Assembly (NCBI RefSeq): GCF_900099975.1
Contig: NZ_FNEI01000013.1
Span: 51,199 to 115,198 of the forward strand
Origin: Arthrobacter cupressi
GTDB taxonomy: Bacteria > Actinomycetota > Actinomycetes > Actinomycetales > Micrococcaceae
DNA: 64,000 bases
Direction of reading: 5' to 3'
The notes beneath the pieces are model-generated. The model saw only the letters and a program-made list of their open reading frames with translations, was not told the origin of the DNA and searched no databases. Below are positions 54,663 to 64,000 of this stretch, piece by piece (within the stretch, counting starts at the first letter, position 1; every line of letters begins with the position of its first letter). The translations under genes and the position numbers were made by a program.

Positions 54663-56003
54663 ATGACCGCAGCATTTGAACCAGAGCAGACCACCCCGCC
54701 CACCTCCTCCAAGGAAGACATTGAGCAGCAGGCCGCAGCGCTGGAACTCGAATGGGCTGCCAACCCGCGGTGGGAAGGCGTCACCCGTGATTACTCGGCC
54801 TCCGACGTCGTCCGCCTCCGCGGCCGCGTCTCCGAAGAGCACACCTTGGCCCGTCGCGGCTCCGAAAAGCTGTGGAAGCAGCTCACTGAAGAGGCTCCAA
54901 CGGGCGGTTACACCAACGCCCTCGGCGCCCTCACCGGCAACCAGGCCGTGCAGCAGGTCAAGGCCGGCCTGCGCGCCATCTACCTGTCCGGCTGGCAGGT
55001 CGCCGCGGACGCGAACCTCTCCGGCCACACCTACCCGGACCAGTCCCTGTACCCGGCGAACTCGGTCCCCCAGGTTGTCCGGCGCATCAACAACGCCCTG
55101 CTGCGCGCCGACCAGATCGAATTCGCCGAAGGCATCCAGACCGTGGAGGACTGGCTGGTTCCGATCGTCGCCGACGCCGAGGCCGGCTTCGGCGGCCCGC
55201 TGAACGCCTACGAACTCATGAAGTCCATGATCGCCGCCGGCGCCTCGGGCGTTCACTGGGAGGACCAGCTGGCCTCCGAGAAGAAGTGCGGCCACCTGGG
55301 CGGCAAGGTCCTCATCCCCACCCAGCAGCACATCCGGACGCTGAACGCGGCCCGCCTGGCTGCCGACGTCGCCGGCACCCCCACCGTCGTCATCGCCCGC
55401 ACCGACGCCGAGGCCGCAACCCTGATCACCTCCGACGTCGACGAACGCGACCGCGAGTTCATCACCGGCGAGCGCACGGCCGAAGGCTTCTACAAGGTCC
55501 GCAACGGCATCGAACCCTGCATCGCCCGCGCCAAGGCCTACGCCCCGTACTCCGACCTCATCTGGATGGAGACCGGCACCCCCGACCTCGAGCTGGCCAA
55601 GAAGTTCGCCGAGGCCGTCAAGGCAGAGTTCCCCGACCAGATGCTCTCCTACAACTGCTCGCCGTCGTTCAACTGGCGCAAGCACCTGGACGACGCCACC
55701 ATCGCCAAGTTCCAGCGCGAGCTCGGCGCCATGGGCTTCACCTTCCAGTTCATCACCCTGGCCGGATTCCACGCCCTGAACTATTCCATGTTCGACCTCG
55801 CCCACGGCTACGCCCGCGAAGGCATGAGCGCCTACGTCGAACTCCAGGAAAAGGAATTCGCCTCCGAATCCCGCGGCTACACCGCAACCAAGCACCAGCG
55901 CGAAGTCGGCACCGGCTACTTCGACGACATCGCCACTGCGCTCAACCCGAACGCAAGCACCCTGGCCCTGGTGGGATCCACCGAAGAAGGCCAGTTCCAC
56001 TAA
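54663..56003 (+). CDS. aceA: Isocitrate lyase
   Basis: A 446 aa enzyme that splits isocitrate into glyoxylate and succinate, the first step of the glyoxylate bypass. The catalytic loop [14 protein letters not shown] contains the active-site Cys; further signatures are [34 protein letters not shown] and the C-terminal region [28 protein letters not shown] precedes the ATG at 54663. It is divergent from ramB and upstream of aceB, separated by a 370-bp gap with a large palindrome. Confidence 0.97.
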   Translation: MTAAFEPEQTTPPTSSKEDIEQQAAALELEWAANPRWEGVTRDYSASDVVRLRGRVSEEHTLARRGSEKLWKQLTEEAPTGGYTNALGALTGNQAVQQVKAGLRAIYLSGWQVAADANLSGHTYPDQSLYPANSVPQVVRRINNALLRADQIEFAEGIQTVEDWLVPIVADAEAGFGGPLNAYELMKSMIAAGASGVHWEDQLASEKKCGHLGGKVLIPTQQHIRTLNAARLAADVAGTPTVVIARTDAEAATLITSDVDERDREFITGERTAEGFYKVRNGIEPCIARAKAYAPYSDLIWMETGTPDLELAKKFAEAVKAEFPDQMLSYNCSPSFNWRKHLDDATIAKFQRELGAMGFTFQFITLAGFHALNYSMFDLAHGYAREGMSAYVELQEKEFASESRGYTATKHQREVGTGYFDDIATALNPNASTLALVGSTEEGQFH

Positions 56004-56373
56004 CCAACTTCCGACGACGGCTGGTTGCGTTCTGCGCCTCGCGTCCGGCCTGCGGACCGGCACTGCTCTGCCTGCTATTCCCCACGTCCCGGTTTTCGAC
56101 CTCGCTGAGCGAGGACGGACCGGGACGCAGGGCCCCTTTTACGCAGGCTGCCGCAATACCGGCCTCTCCGGCCTCGTGCGTAAGGCGCCTTTCCGGCGGC
56201 CGGGCAAAAGTGATCCGGAAGCGTGCGTAAAAGGGGCCCTGTCCCCGTCCTCGGCCGAGCCTTGCGAGGCCCCAGGACGGGGATGGGGAATAGCACGCGG
56301 AGGATCGCTCTTGCCCGGCACCCAAGCCAACCGAGCCGCCGTCGAACATTTGCTTCTCAGAGGAGAGATCGAC
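56004..56373. other. 370-bp gap between aceA and aceB with a large palindrome
   Basis: No gene is seen. The first 100 bp include a GC-rich stretch after the aceA stop. The centre is occupied by the palindrome at 56128-56241, extended by shorter arms (GAGGACGG near 56110 with CCGTCCTC near 56245). The last 100 bp lead to the aceB ribosome site AGGAGA (56361-56366). The structure may separate aceA and aceB transcription. Confidence 0.6.
56128..56241. repeat. Large palindrome (18-bp perfect arms, ~78-nt loop) between aceA and aceB
   Basis: CAGGGCCCCTTTTACGCA (56128-56145) is perfectly inverted as TGCGTAAAAGGGGCCCTG (56224-56241). Flanking sequence continues the pairing with small bulges for about 15-20 bp. 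The loop contains GCGTAAGGCGCC, a partial third copy of the arm end, and CCGGCC-rich secondary hairpins. Unlike the other palindromes it has a long loop. Confidence 0.8.
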
Positions 56374-58026
56374 ATGAACAGCTTCACCGACAGCTTCACC
56401 ATCAATGGCATCACCCTGACCGCGCAGCCGATCTGCCGGCAGGGCGAGGTGCTTACTCCGGACGCCCTGGATTTCGTCGCGAAGCTGCACCGGGCGACGG
56501 CGGAGCGGCGCCAGGAGCTGATGCAGGCCCGGCACGCGCGCCGGGCACAGATTGCTTCGGGCCAGGATCCGCGGTTCCTGCCCGAGACCGAGGGCATCCG
56601 CAACGACCCGAACTGGCGCGTCGCTCCCCCGGCGCCGGGCCTGGAGGACCGCCGGGTGGAAATCACCGGCCCCGTGGACCGCAAGATGACCATCAACGCG
56701 CTGAACTCGGGCGCCAAGGTGTGGCTGGCGGACATGGAGGACTCCTCCACCCCCACGTGGCGCAACGTGATCCAGGGCCAGCTCAACCTGACCGACGCGC
56801 TGGAACGCCGCATCGACTTCACTTCCCCGGAGGGCAAGGAGTACCGGCTGCGCGATGACCAGGAGCTGCCCACCATCGTGGTCCGGCCGCGGGGCTGGCA
56901 CCTGCCGGAGAAGCACATGCTGATCGACGGCAAGCCGATCGCCGGCGGCATCGTGGACTTCGGCCTGTTCTTCTTCCACAACGCCCGGCGCCTGCTGGCC
57001 CAGGGCCGCGGACCGTACTTCTACTTGCCGAAGATCGAGAACCACCTCGAGGCCCGGCTGTGGAACGACATCTTCGTGCTGGCCCAGGACCTGCTCGGCA
57101 TCCCGCAGGGCACCATCCGCGCCACCGTGCTGATCGAGACCATCACGGCCGCGTTCGAGATGGAGGAAATCCTGTACGAACTGCGCGACCACGCCGCAGG
57201 CCTGAACGCCGGCCGCTGGGACTACATCTTCTCCCTGATCAAGAACTTCCGGACCCGCGGGCCGCGCTTCGTCCTGCCGGACCGCGGACAGGTCAGCATG
57301 ACCCAGCCGTTCATGCGCTCCTACACCGAGCAGCTGGTGCGCGCCTGCCACCGCCGCGGCGCCATGGCGATCGGCGGCATGGCTGCCGCTGTCCCCAACC
57401 GCAAGGACGAGGCCGCCAACACGGCGTCCTTCGAGAAGGTCCGCTCGGACAAGACCCGCGAGGCCACCGACGGTTTCGACGGCTCCTGGGTTGCCCACCC
57501 GGACCTGGTGCCGGTGTGCCGTGAAGTGTTCGACGGCGTCCTCGGCGACCAACAGAACCAGCTGGACCGCTCGCGGGAGGACGTCACACCCGACGACCGC
57601 GCGCTGATCGACATTTCCACCACCGAGGGAAACATCACCGAGCAGGGAATCCGCATCAACATCGAGGTCGGGATCCGCTACATCGAATCGTGGCTGCGCG
57701 GCAACGGCGCCGTGGCCATCCACAACCTGATGGAGGACGCCGCCACCGCGGAGATCTCCCGCTCCCAGCTGTGGCAGTGGATCCACTCCCACGCGATCAC
57801 CGAACACGGCGACATCATCACCCGCGAATGGGTGGAGGAACTGCTGGATGAGGAGTTCGCCCGGCTGGAACGCTTCGACGACGACCGCTTCACCGATGCC
57901 CGCAGCATCTTCGAAGAAGTCACCCTCGCCGAGGACTTCCCCACCTTCCTGACCATCCCGGCCTACGCCCGCTTCCTCACCGAAGCCAAGGAAAAAGCCA
58001 GCGAGGAAGAACTGATCGCCGCCTAG
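56374..58026 (+). CDS. aceB: Malate synthase A
   Basis: A 550 aa enzyme that condenses glyoxylate with acetyl-CoA to malate, completing the glyoxylate bypass. It shows [60 protein letters not shown] (metal Glu), [17 protein letters not shown] and [20 protein letters not shown], all typical of the AceB (isoform A) group, not GlcB. AGGAGA lies 7 nt before the ATG at 56374. It is on the same strand as aceA, probably under RamB control with it or from its own promoter in the gap. Confidence 0.97.
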   Translation: MNSFTDSFTINGITLTAQPICRQGEVLTPDALDFVAKLHRATAERRQELMQARHARRAQIASGQDPRFLPETEGIRNDPNWRVAPPAPGLEDRRVEITGPVDRKMTINALNSGAKVWLADMEDSSTPTWRNVIQGQLNLTDALERRIDFTSPEGKEYRLRDDQELPTIVVRPRGWHLPEKHMLIDGKPIAGGIVDFGLFFFHNARRLLAQGRGPYFYLPKIENHLEARLWNDIFVLAQDLLGIPQGTIRATVLIETITAAFEMEEILYELRDHAAGLNAGRWDYIFSLIKNFRTRGPRFVLPDRGQVSMTQPFMRSYTEQLVRACHRRGAMAIGGMAAAVPNRKDEAANTASFEKVRSDKTREATDGFDGSWVAHPDLVPVCREVFDGVLGDQQNQLDRSREDVTPDDRALIDISTTEGNITEQGIRINIEVGIRYIESWLRGNGAVAIHNLMEDAATAEISRSQLWQWIHSHAITEHGDIITREWVEELLDEEFARLERFDDDRFTDARSIFEEVTLAEDFPTFLTIPAYARFLTEAKEKASEEELIAA

Positions 58027-58119
58027 AAATTTCCGTCAGCCGGGCTGCCTGCACTCTTCGCAACAAGTGACCCCGAAGGCCGGGGAGGCAGCCCGGCGGC
58101 GGAACCACCCTTTTCATAC

Positions 58120-58184
58120 AGCGCGAACTGGCAGCAGATGCCCCTAAGACCCAATTCAGAGGGCATCTGCTGCCAGTTCGCGCT
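58120..58184. repeat. Intergenic palindrome, 17-nt loop type (copy C)
   Basis: AGCGCGAACTGGCAGCAGATG... at 58120-58143 pairs perfectly over 24 bp with 58161-58184; the loop is exactly 17 nt (58144-58160). The arms repeat copy A almost exactly, though its loop lacks GCGGA. It lies between convergent aceB and an MFS gene, 94 bp after the aceB stop. Confidence 0.85.
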
Positions 58185-58189
58185 TGGGT

Positions 58190-59389
58190 TTAAGAGGGGC
58201 GGCGCTTGCCTGCGCTCCGCACCGAGAGGGTGGTGCAGATGGCGAAGGCCAGCACGGAGCCCAGGATCACCAGCAGCGGCGGCGTCCAGTTGCCGGCCTG
58301 CTCGTGTACGAAGCCCACGGCGCTCGGGGCGATGGCCGCGAAAAAGTAGCCCACGCCCTGCACCAGGGCCGACATCCGGCCGGCCGTTGCCATGTCGGGA
58401 GCCACTTTGATCAGGGCAGAAAAGATGATGGTGAAGCCGCCGCCCTGCGCGATCCCGGCGCCGATGCACCACAGCCACCACCACGACGGCGCCAGCAGCA
58501 GGCCCACGGGAATGGTCGCCCACAGCGCACTCACGGTGAGGGCCACCGCCGTCGGGCTCCAATACTTGGCCAGCAGCGGAACCCCGAGCGATCCCACGAT
58601 CGCCAGGACCTGGAAGATCGAGGCGCCGGCGCCGGCCTGGGTGGCCGTCATCCCGAGGGTGTCGCCCAGGAAGCTCGGCAGCCAGGTGGTGACGCCGTAA
58701 TAGGAGAAGGCCTGGCCGGCGAAGCCGACGGTCAGCCCGGCGGTGATCCAGAAGACGCCGATCACCGGCACGGCGCCGGCCGCCCGCATCGGCGGCAGCG
58801 GAACGGGAACGAACGCGCGCCGCGGCCCGAACGCCATGGCCCACGCCGCCGTCGCCACCAACGCGAAAATCCCGACGGCGGCCAGCGCCGGCCGCCAGCC
58901 CACCACTTCCGCGATGGGTGCTGTGACCACCGAGGTCAGGAAGGCGCCGACGTTCAGGAACGCCGAGTACAGACCCATCGCGGTGCCTTGCCGCTTCGGC
59001 GAGACGTCGCGCCGGATGATCAGCGGAATGCAGATGTTCCCCACGGTGATCGCCAGGCCGATCAGCACGGTTCCCAGGAGTACGACGGCGGGTGCCCCGG
59101 CCGAGCGCAGCACCACGCCTGCCAGGACGCCCAGCAGGGTGAGGGTGACGGCGAACTCTGCACCGAACTTCCGCCCGGCCACGGCGGCGGCCGGCGAAGC
59201 GAGGGAGAAGCAAAGGACGGGGATGCTGGTCAGCAGGCCCAGGACCACAGGCGGGAAGCCGAGTTCGGCCTGCATGGTGTCCAGCACCGGCGCCACGGAG
59301 ACGATCGGGCCGCGCATGCACAGCGAAATCAGGGCGATGCAGGCCAGGACCACCCAGCTGCGCGGGACGCGTGAGAACAAGCCGGTCAT
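58190..59389 (-). CDS. MFS transporter, CynX/NimT-like
   Basis: A 399 aa, 12-helix MFS protein: SWVVLACIALISLCMRGPIV at the start (with the typical Arg-Gly-Pro after helix 1), FSLASPAAAVAGRKFGAEFA, GLAITVGNICIPLIIRRDVS and the CynX-type TTWLPSFLGDTLGM. Family members export cyanate, 2-nitroimidazole or similar small anions. The ATG at 59389 has no clear ribosome site. It is the only gene on the minus strand between aceB and the ThuA operon, separated from the latter by a terminator hairpin. Confidence 0.88.
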   Translation of the reverse strand: MTGLFSRVPRSWVVLACIALISLCMRGPIVSVAPVLDTMQAELGFPPVVLGLLTSIPVLCFSLASPAAAVAGRKFGAEFAVTLTLLGVLAGVVLRSAGAPAVVLLGTVLIGLAITVGNICIPLIIRRDVSPKRQGTAMGLYSAFLNVGAFLTSVVTAPIAEVVGWRPALAAVGIFALVATAAWAMAFGPRRAFVPVPLPPMRAAGAVPVIGVFWITAGLTVGFAGQAFSYYGVTTWLPSFLGDTLGMTATQAGAGASIFQVLAIVGSLGVPLLAKYWSPTAVALTVSALWATIPVGLLLAPSWWWLWCIGAGIAQGGGFTIIFSALIKVAPDMATAGRMSALVQGVGYFFAAIAPSAVGFVHEQAGNWTPPLLVILGSVLAFAICTTLSVRSAGKRRPS

Positions 59390-59417
59390 TTTTCGATCAC
59401 TCTTCTTGCTATCACGG

Positions 59418-59454
59418 CAACGGCGCCCCGGTTGCGAAAACCGGGGCGCCGTTG
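59418..59454. terminator. Hairpin terminator downstream of the ThuA gene
   Basis: CAACGGCGCCCCGGTT (59418-59433) pairs with AACCGGGGCGCCGTTG (59439-59454), a 16 bp stem with a GCGAA loop. It follows the ThuA gene stop (minus strand, 59490) and precedes the MFS start, so it most likely ends the Gfo/ThuA operon. Confidence 0.8.
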
Positions 59455-59489
59455 TCGAAAATCACGCTGTCCAAGACGACGCGGATGAC

Positions 59490-60245
59490 TTAGTTGTCCG
59501 GGCCGAGGTACCAGCCGCGCTGCGGGTTGGACACCTCCGGAGCCTCCCGGAAATGTTCTGGCTGCGCCACCCAGCCCACGCCGTTGGCGATCACCCTCTG
59601 GATCTGCGGCTGGTGGTAGACCGGGTAGTCCTGGTCGCCCGGGCTGAAGTAGAAGATCCGGCCCTTGCCGCGGGAGAAGGTCACGCCGGAGCGGAACACC
59701 TCGCCGCCTTCAAAGGAGCTGATGAAGATCAGGTCATCGGGCTCCGGGATGTCGAAGAGTTCGCCGTACATCTCCTGCTTGGGGATGACGATGGGGCTTT
59801 CGATGCCTGCCGCGATCGGGTGGGATGGCTTGACTGTCCACACGAGTTCGCGCTCGCCGTCGTTGCGCCATTTCAGGGAGCAGGTGGTGCCAAGCAGCCT
59901 GGTGAAGATCTTCGCGAAGTGCCCGGAGTGCAGCACCACCAGGCCCATGCCGCCAAGCACGTGGCGCTGCACCCGCTCCACCACCTCGTCGCTGACGTCG
60001 CCGTGGGCGATGTGGCCCCACCACAGGAGCACGTCGGTGCGGGCGAGCACCTCCTCGGACAGTCCGTGCTCCGGGTCGGCGAGGGTCGCCGTCGTGATGT
60101 CCGCGTCCGGGTAGAAGGTCCGCAGGCCGCCCGCGATGGCCCCGTGCATGCCCTCCGGGTACATTTCGGCCATGGTGGCCGGGTGGTTGTTGGCCTCGTG
60201 GACGCCCTCGTTCCAGACGACGATGTTCAGTTTGCGGTCGGCCAT
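59490..60245 (-). CDS. ThuA-like (trehalose utilisation) protein
   Basis: A 251 aa protein of the ThuA-like glutamine-amidotransferase fold: [20 protein letters not shown] near the start, [40 protein letters not shown] (Ser-Gly-His in the nucleophile-elbow position) and [20 protein letters not shown]. ThuA acts with ThuB in trehalose/sugar oxidation in rhizobia. The ATG at 60245 shares one base with the stop of the Gfo/Idh/MocA gene (TGATG), so the two are coupled. A conserved neighbour pair for sugar catabolism. Confidence 0.9.
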   Translation of the reverse strand: MADRKLNIVVWNEGVHEANNHPATMAEMYPEGMHGAIAGGLRTFYPDADITTATLADPEHGLSEEVLARTDVLLWWGHIAHGDVSDEVVERVQRHVLGGMGLVVLHSGHFAKIFTRLLGTTCSLKWRNDGERELVWTVKPSHPIAAGIESPIVIPKQEMYGELFDIPEPDDLIFISSFEGGEVFRSGVTFSRGKGRIFYFSPGDQDYPVYHQPQIQRVIANGVGWVAQPEHFREAPEVSNPQRGWYLGPDN

Positions 60246-61345
60246 CAGAGACGGACCTCCCGGCCTTCGAGCGCGGACTGGTAGCAGGCGTCGATGATCA
60301 GCGCACGGTTCAGGGCCAGCGAGCCGTCGTGCCGGCCCCACTCCGCTTCCCCGCCGCGGACCGCGGCCACGAAGTCCTCCACCACCTGCTGATGCATGCC
60401 GTCGCGGCCGACTTTCGGCACGTAGTCGGCGTTCTCCACGCCGTTGTCCTTGAAGACGTGGAGCTGGTTCTTCTCCGGTTCTGCGTAGCCGGCCACCTTG
60501 AGTTCGGCGCCGCCGTCGGTGCCGTAGACGAGGAAGTTGATCTCGTCGTCCGGGTGCCGGTAGCTGGCCCAGCCCGCTTCGATGACCAGGGTGGCGCCGC
60601 CTTCGAGCCGCAGGAACGCGGAGGAGAAGTCCTCCACCTCGAACTTGTTGGAATTGGCGGTGGCCTTGTAGTTGGCGTTGCCGCCCAGGCCGCGCGGGCC
60701 AAGCTCTGCGTGGGTGCTGGCGGAGACCGCAAGCACCTTCGGCTCGCCCAGCAGGTGCAGGGCGTAGTCGAGGACGTGGACACCGATGTCGGCCAGCGGC
60801 CCGCCGCCGGCAAGTTCCGGGTTGGTGAACCAGCTGCCGAGCGTAGGGATGCCCTGGCGGCGCAGCCACGCGGCTTTGGCGTAGTACGGACGGCCGAGTT
60901 CGCCCTGGTCGATGACGGACTTGAGTGCCTGGATGTCGCCACGGCGGCGGTGGTTGAAGGCCACGTCCAGCACGCGGCCGGATTTGCGGGCCGCGTCCAC
61001 CATGGCCTGGCCTTCGACCCCGTTGCGTGCGATCGGCTTCTCGCTCAGGACGTGGATACCCTTCTCCAGGGCGGCGATGGCGATCGGGGCGTGCAGGAAG
61101 GTGGGGACCGCGACGCTGATGGCGTCCAGTCCGGCCAGCTCGATCATGTCTTCCCAGCGGGCGAACGCGTGCGGGATGGAGTACTGCTCCTTCATTGCGG
61201 CCAGGAGCTCTTCCTCCATGCCCGCGGCGGCCACGATCTCGACGCCGTCGATCTTGCTGTAGGCCTCGAGGTGCTGCTGGCCGGCCCAACCGATGCCGAC
61301 GACGCCTACCTTGAGGGTCGTGGACGTAGCGTGCTCAATGCTCAC
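60245..61345 (-). CDS. Gfo/Idh/MocA family oxidoreductase
   Basis: A 366 aa NAD(P)-dependent sugar or inositol dehydrogenase-like enzyme. The Rossmann motif is [20 protein letters not shown] near residues 12-31; the catalytic EKPIARN region (residue ~100) has the family Lys; the substrate domain has [13 protein letters not shown] and [17 protein letters not shown] with the active-site Asp and His. The start is the GTG at 61345 with AGGAAA nearby. It is coupled to the ThuA gene, as ThuB is with ThuA. Sugar substrate unknown. Confidence 0.92.
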   Translation of the reverse strand: MSIEHATSTTLKVGVVGIGWAGQQHLEAYSKIDGVEIVAAAGMEEELLAAMKEQYSIPHAFARWEDMIELAGLDAISVAVPTFLHAPIAIAALEKGIHVLSEKPIARNGVEGQAMVDAARKSGRVLDVAFNHRRRGDIQALKSVIDQGELGRPYYAKAAWLRRQGIPTLGSWFTNPELAGGGPLADIGVHVLDYALHLLGEPKVLAVSASTHAELGPRGLGGNANYKATANSNKFEVEDFSSAFLRLEGGATLVIEAGWASYRHPDDEINFLVYGTDGGAELKVAGYAEPEKNQLHVFKDNGVENADYVPKVGRDGMHQQVVEDFVAAVRGGEAEWGRHDGSLALNRALIIDACYQSALEGREVRL

Positions 61346-61616
61346 GGTTTCCTGTTCTTTCCTGGGTTCGTCGTGGAGGTGTTCGGTGCTTCAGAGCGCG
61401 AGTGGGCGTAGGAGCTTGTCCAGCGCCGCCGGCTACTTCTGATTTTCATCATGCAAAAGTCTGCAGTCAGATCGATATAAGTAAGTTTTCACGGACCGCA
61501 AAGGGGTGTCAATCAGCTAAGCGCTTTGATCCGCAAAACTTGCCCGCAGAAACAAATGACGCCCGCGGCCGGTGCCGCGGGCGTCATTCTGCAGATCCCG
61601 GAAAAAGAGGAAGAGG
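61346..61616. promoter_or_regulatory. Promoter region of the Gfo-ThuA operon and end of the ROK gene
   Basis: The 271-bp gap holds on the minus strand a TTGACA-like -35 with a ~17 bp spaced AAAACT near 61480-61510, and on the plus strand a CAAAAGT element (61454-61460) also found in the ROK operator at 62912-62918. The terminator at 61555-61588 ends the ROK transcript. The shared element suggests ROK control of this operon too. Confidence 0.4.
61555..61588 (-). terminator. Rho-independent terminator of the ROK gene
   Basis: AATGACGCCCGCGGC (61555-61569) pairs with GCCGCGGGCGTCATT (61574-61588). On the minus strand it is followed by a T-rich run (TTTGTTT), 28 bp past the ROK stop codon. Confidence 0.8.
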
Positions 61617-62834
61617 TCAGTTGCGCTGGGCCGCCGCCACCGCAGACTCCACCACCGCAGGGGACAGCACGTGGTCGATGACCATCCGGCTCGCGCCGAG
61701 AATGGCCGCCTCAGTGCCAGCCTTCGACTGTTCGATCCGCAAGTGGGACGTCGCCAGGGGCAGGGAGCGGCCGTAGACCGTCTCGCGGATCCCGGCCAGG
61801 AGCTGATCTCCGGCGCGCGAGAGGCTGCCGCCCACCACAATCACCGAAGGGTTGAGCATGTTGACGCAGATTGCCAGGACCTCCCCCACCTCGCGCCCGG
61901 CCTGCCGCAAAGCATGGATGGCCTGCACGTTTCCTTGCGCGGCCAGGTCTACAATGTCCGAGCCGGAGGAGGCCTGCACGCCCTGCGCAGCCAGCTTTGC
62001 CACCAGCGCTGGCCCCGCCGCGAGGGCTTCAAGGCAGCCCGTGTTGCCGCAGCGGCACAGGACCCCTTCGCCGCCGGGGACACGCACGTGGCCAAGGTCG
62101 CCCGAGGTGCCGTCGGCGCCGCGCTGGAGCTGGCCGCTGCTGATGATGCCGGCCCCGACGCCGGTGGCCAGCTTGATGAAAAGCAGGTCGTCATAGGCGC
62201 TCCAGTGCGCGTACCGCTCGCCCAGCGCCATGATGTTGACGTCGTTGTCCACCAGCACTTCGGCGTCGATTCCTTGACGGATGTAGCCCACCACGTCGAA
62301 GCCGTCCCAGCCGGGCATGATGGGCGGCTTCACCGGCATGCCGCTGCCGTGCTCCACCGGGCCTGGAACGCCGATGCCCACGCCTGCGATGTCCTCCGCC
62401 TTGCGGCCGATGCCCTCAAGCAGCTTGCGGCCGTTCTCGAGGATCCAGCCAAGGACCTTTTCCGGTCCTTCGGCGACGTCGAGCGCTTCGGAATGCCGGG
62501 CAAGAACGTCGCCGTTCAGGTCGGTGACGGCCACCGCGGCATGGCTCGCTCCGACGTCGGCGGCAAGTACCAGCCGCACGCCGGCATTGAAGGCAAATTT
62601 CGACGGCGGCCTGCCGCCTGACGAGGCCGCCTCGCCGGCCGGACCCACCAGCCCGAGACCCGTCAGGGCGTCGATCCGTGCGGCGACGGTAGTGCGCGCC
62701 AGGCCTGTCTGTTCGGCAAGTTCGGCGCGGGTCCGGGCTTTGCCGTCCCGGAGCAGCTGAAATAGATCGCCCGCACGGGCGAGCACACCGGCCTCGGCCG
62801 CAGGCCTCTCCGGGCGCTGGGTACTGGTCACCAT
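61617..62834 (-). CDS. ROK-family transcriptional repressor/sugar kinase homologue
   Basis: A 405 aa ROK protein with an N-terminal winged HTH (RTRAELAEQTGLARTTVAAR, about 36-55) and a C-terminal sugar-kinase-like domain: ADVGASHAAVAVTDLNGDVL, VGIGVPGPVEHG, VDNDVNIMALGERY, SGDLGHVRVPGGEGVL and the zinc motif CRCGNTGCLEA. Such proteins repress sugar catabolism genes until a sugar binds. The ATG at 62834 follows TATTCC by 6 nt. It is divergent from a Gfo/Idh/MocA gene and lies next to the Gfo-ThuA operon, both probable targets. Confidence 0.93.
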   Translation of the reverse strand: MVTSTQRPERPAAEAGVLARAGDLFQLLRDGKARTRAELAEQTGLARTTVAARIDALTGLGLVGPAGEAASSGGRPPSKFAFNAGVRLVLAADVGASHAAVAVTDLNGDVLARHSEALDVAEGPEKVLGWILENGRKLLEGIGRKAEDIAGVGIGVPGPVEHGSGMPVKPPIMPGWDGFDVVGYIRQGIDAEVLVDNDVNIMALGERYAHWSAYDDLLFIKLATGVGAGIISSGQLQRGADGTSGDLGHVRVPGGEGVLCRCGNTGCLEALAAGPALVAKLAAQGVQASSGSDIVDLAAQGNVQAIHALRQAGREVGEVLAICVNMLNPSVIVVGGSLSRAGDQLLAGIRETVYGRSLPLATSHLRIEQSKAGTEAAILGASRMVIDHVLSPAVVESAVAAAQRN

Positions 62835-62840
62835 GGTTAA

Positions 62841-62846
62841 GGAATA
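62841..62846 (-). promoter_or_regulatory. -10 box for leaderless ROK mRNA
   Basis: On the minus strand TATTCC ends 6 nt before the ATG at 62834; no ribosome site. Confidence 0.5.
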
Positions 62847-62880
62847 GCACAACGGGCGGGGTAACGGGCCGCTTCAGGCG

Positions 62881-62933
62881 CTCGAAAGCTGAACTTTTGA
62901 TTGACTCGGGGCAAAAGTGACCGTAGTTTCGAG
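62881..62933. promoter_or_regulatory. Nested inverted repeats overlapping a strong promoter, candidate ROK operator
   Basis: CTCGAAA (62881-62887) pairs with TTTCGAG (62927-62933), and inside it ACTTTTG (62893-62899) with CAAAAGT (62912-62918). A plus-strand promoter lies within it: TTGACT (62901-62906), 17 bp spacer, TAGTTT (62924-62929). Repressor binding would therefore block the Gfo/Idh/MocA promoter directly. Confidence 0.7.
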
Positions 62934-62963
62934 TGAAACGCCATCCATCGAGGGGATTCCCGC

Positions 62964-64000
62964 ATGACTACTCTGGACCCGTCCGCCCGGCAGCGCCCGT
63001 TGGGGGTGGCTGTGATTGGTTATGCCTTCATGGGGAAGGCGCATTCGAATGCGTGGCGGAACGTGGGCGCTTTCTTCGGGGTCCCGGCCTTTGAGCGGAA
63101 GGTGCTCGTGGGCCGGGACGCGGAACTGGTGGCAGAGGCCGCAGCGAAGTACGGGTGGGCCGAATCCGCCACGGACTGGCGTTCGGTGATCGGCCGGGAG
63201 GACATCGACATCATCGATATCTGCGCCCCGGGGTGGATGCACGCCGAGATCGCGGTCGCCGCCCTCGCCGCGGGCAAGCACGTGCTCGTGGAAAAACCCC
63301 TCGCCAACACCCTGGCCGAAGCCGAAGCGATGGTTGCCGCCGCTGTTGCTGCCCGGGCCCGCGGCGTGCAGTCCATGATCGGCTTCAACTACCGCCGGGT
63401 CCCGGCCCTGGCCCTCGCCCGCGAACTCATCGACGAGGGCCGGCTCGGCACCGTCCGGCACATCCGCGCCGCCTACCTGCAGGACTGGCTCTCCGACGCC
63501 CAATCCCCGATGACCTGGCGCCTGCGCAAGGACACCGCCGGGTCCGGGGCCCTGGGCGACATCGCCTCCCACGCCATCGACCAGGTCCTCTACCTCCTCG
63601 GCGACACCGTCACCGAGGTGTCCGGCCGCCTCCACACCTTCGTCACCACCCGCCCCGGCCCCGATGGTCCGGAAGAGGTCACGGTCGACGACGCCGCCTG
63701 GGCCACCCTGACCCTGGCCTCCGGAGCCATCGCCTCCGTGGAAGCCTCCCGCGTCGCCACCGGCCAGAAGAACAGCCTCACACTCGAAATCTACGGCGAC
63801 AAAGGCACCATCCTGTTCGACCTCGAGGCCCTGAACGAGCTCGGCTTCCTGGACGCCACCGTTCCGGTCCGCGAACAGGGCTTCCGCCGCATCCTCGTCA
63901 ACGAACCCGACCACCCCTACATGGACGCCTGGTGGCCCCAAGGCCATGTGATCGGCTGGGAACACACCTTCACCCACCAAATCCGCGACTTCCTGCACGC
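62964..64000 (+). CDS. Gfo/Idh/MocA family oxidoreductase (3' truncated by window edge)
   Basis: At least 345 residues of an NAD(P)-dependent sugar/inositol dehydrogenase-like protein run off the window. The Rossmann start is LGVAVIGYAFMGKAHSNAWR; the catalytic segment is HVLVEKPLANTLAEAE with its Lys; QSMIGFNYRRVPALALAREL and GALGDIASHAIDQVLYLLGD hold the substrate-site Asp and His. GAGGGGA precedes the ATG at 62964. Its promoter overlaps the ROK operator, so it is probably repressed by the divergent ROK protein. A role in oxidising a sugar or its derivative, as part of the locus with ThuA, is likely. Confidence 0.9.
   Translation, partial: MTTLDPSARQRPLGVAVIGYAFMGKAHSNAWRNVGAFFGVPAFERKVLVGRDAELVAEAAAKYGWAESATDWRSVIGREDIDIIDICAPGWMHAEIAVAALAAGKHVLVEKPLANTLAEAEAMVAAAVAARARGVQSMIGFNYRRVPALALARELIDEGRLGTVRHIRAAYLQDWLSDAQSPMTWRLRKDTAGSGALGDIASHAIDQVLYLLGDTVTEVSGRLHTFVTTRPGPDGPEEVTVDDAAWATLTLASGAIASVEASRVATGQKNSLTLEIYGDKGTILFDLEALNELGFLDATVPVREQGFRRILVNEPDHPYMDAWWPQGHVIGWEHTFTHQIRDFLH

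Overview
The window looks like a chromosomal segment of a high-GC actinobacterium of the Arthrobacter / Pseudarthrobacter group (Micrococcaceae). The evidence is gene content and style: an Lhr helicase end followed by Nei, a RamB-type regulator divergent from isocitrate lyase, a DUF222-HNH protein, DUF4916 and DUF1684 proteins, frequent GTG starts, and many starts sitting 6-7 nt after a TANNNT-like -10 box (leaderless style). No rRNA, tRNA, CRISPR array, prophage or insertion sequence was seen.

Layout. 1-9.6 kb: DNA repair (lhr end, nei), a TM2 protein, a YczE-type membrane protein divergent from its MocR regulator, an ArsR/SRPBCC pair, VOC, pseudouridine synthase, macrodomain and DedA genes. 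9.6-22.2 kb: a D-threonine aldolase-like PLP enzyme, ppc, DUF1684, LysE exporter, an acyl-CoA dehydrogenase/SDR operon, a GH76 protein and a DUF222-HNH protein. 22.2-34.5 kb: a catabolic island with a PucR-divergent operon (permease, YtcJ amidohydrolase, M20 carbamoylase-like hydrolase), then a second permease-RidA-RraA operon, LysR, a ThDP enzyme and a semialdehyde dehydrogenase. 34.5-40.3 kb: small stress-type and unknown proteins, then tgt next to a queuosine precursor transporter. 40.4-45.2 kb: a membrane/lipid cluster (desaturase, LapA, lipid-kinase-like, PPOX) that also holds two copies of an unrecognised ~147 aa family. 45.2-49.9 kb: an MHS permease divergent from a two-component system that overlaps a TAXI lipoprotein receptor. 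50-52.9 kb: a lipoprotein serpin and an amino acid permease. 53-58 kb: RamB-like regulator, aceA and aceB (glyoxylate bypass). 58.2-64 kb: an MFS gene and a sugar-type locus (ThuA, two Gfo/Idh/MocA oxidoreductases, a ROK repressor).

The most unusual signal is not a protein. At least seven intergenic spaces hold long near-perfect palindromes that fall into two designs. Five have 14-24 bp stems around a 17-nt loop, with CGGA at loop positions 9-12 in four of the five, although stem sequences differ completely between some copies. Two share the core TGTCGTT-N12-AACGACA. They lack U-tracts, and one lies between divergent genes, so simple termination does not explain them all. A larger, related-looking palindrome lies between aceA and aceB.

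All functions are read from sequence motifs without database searches.
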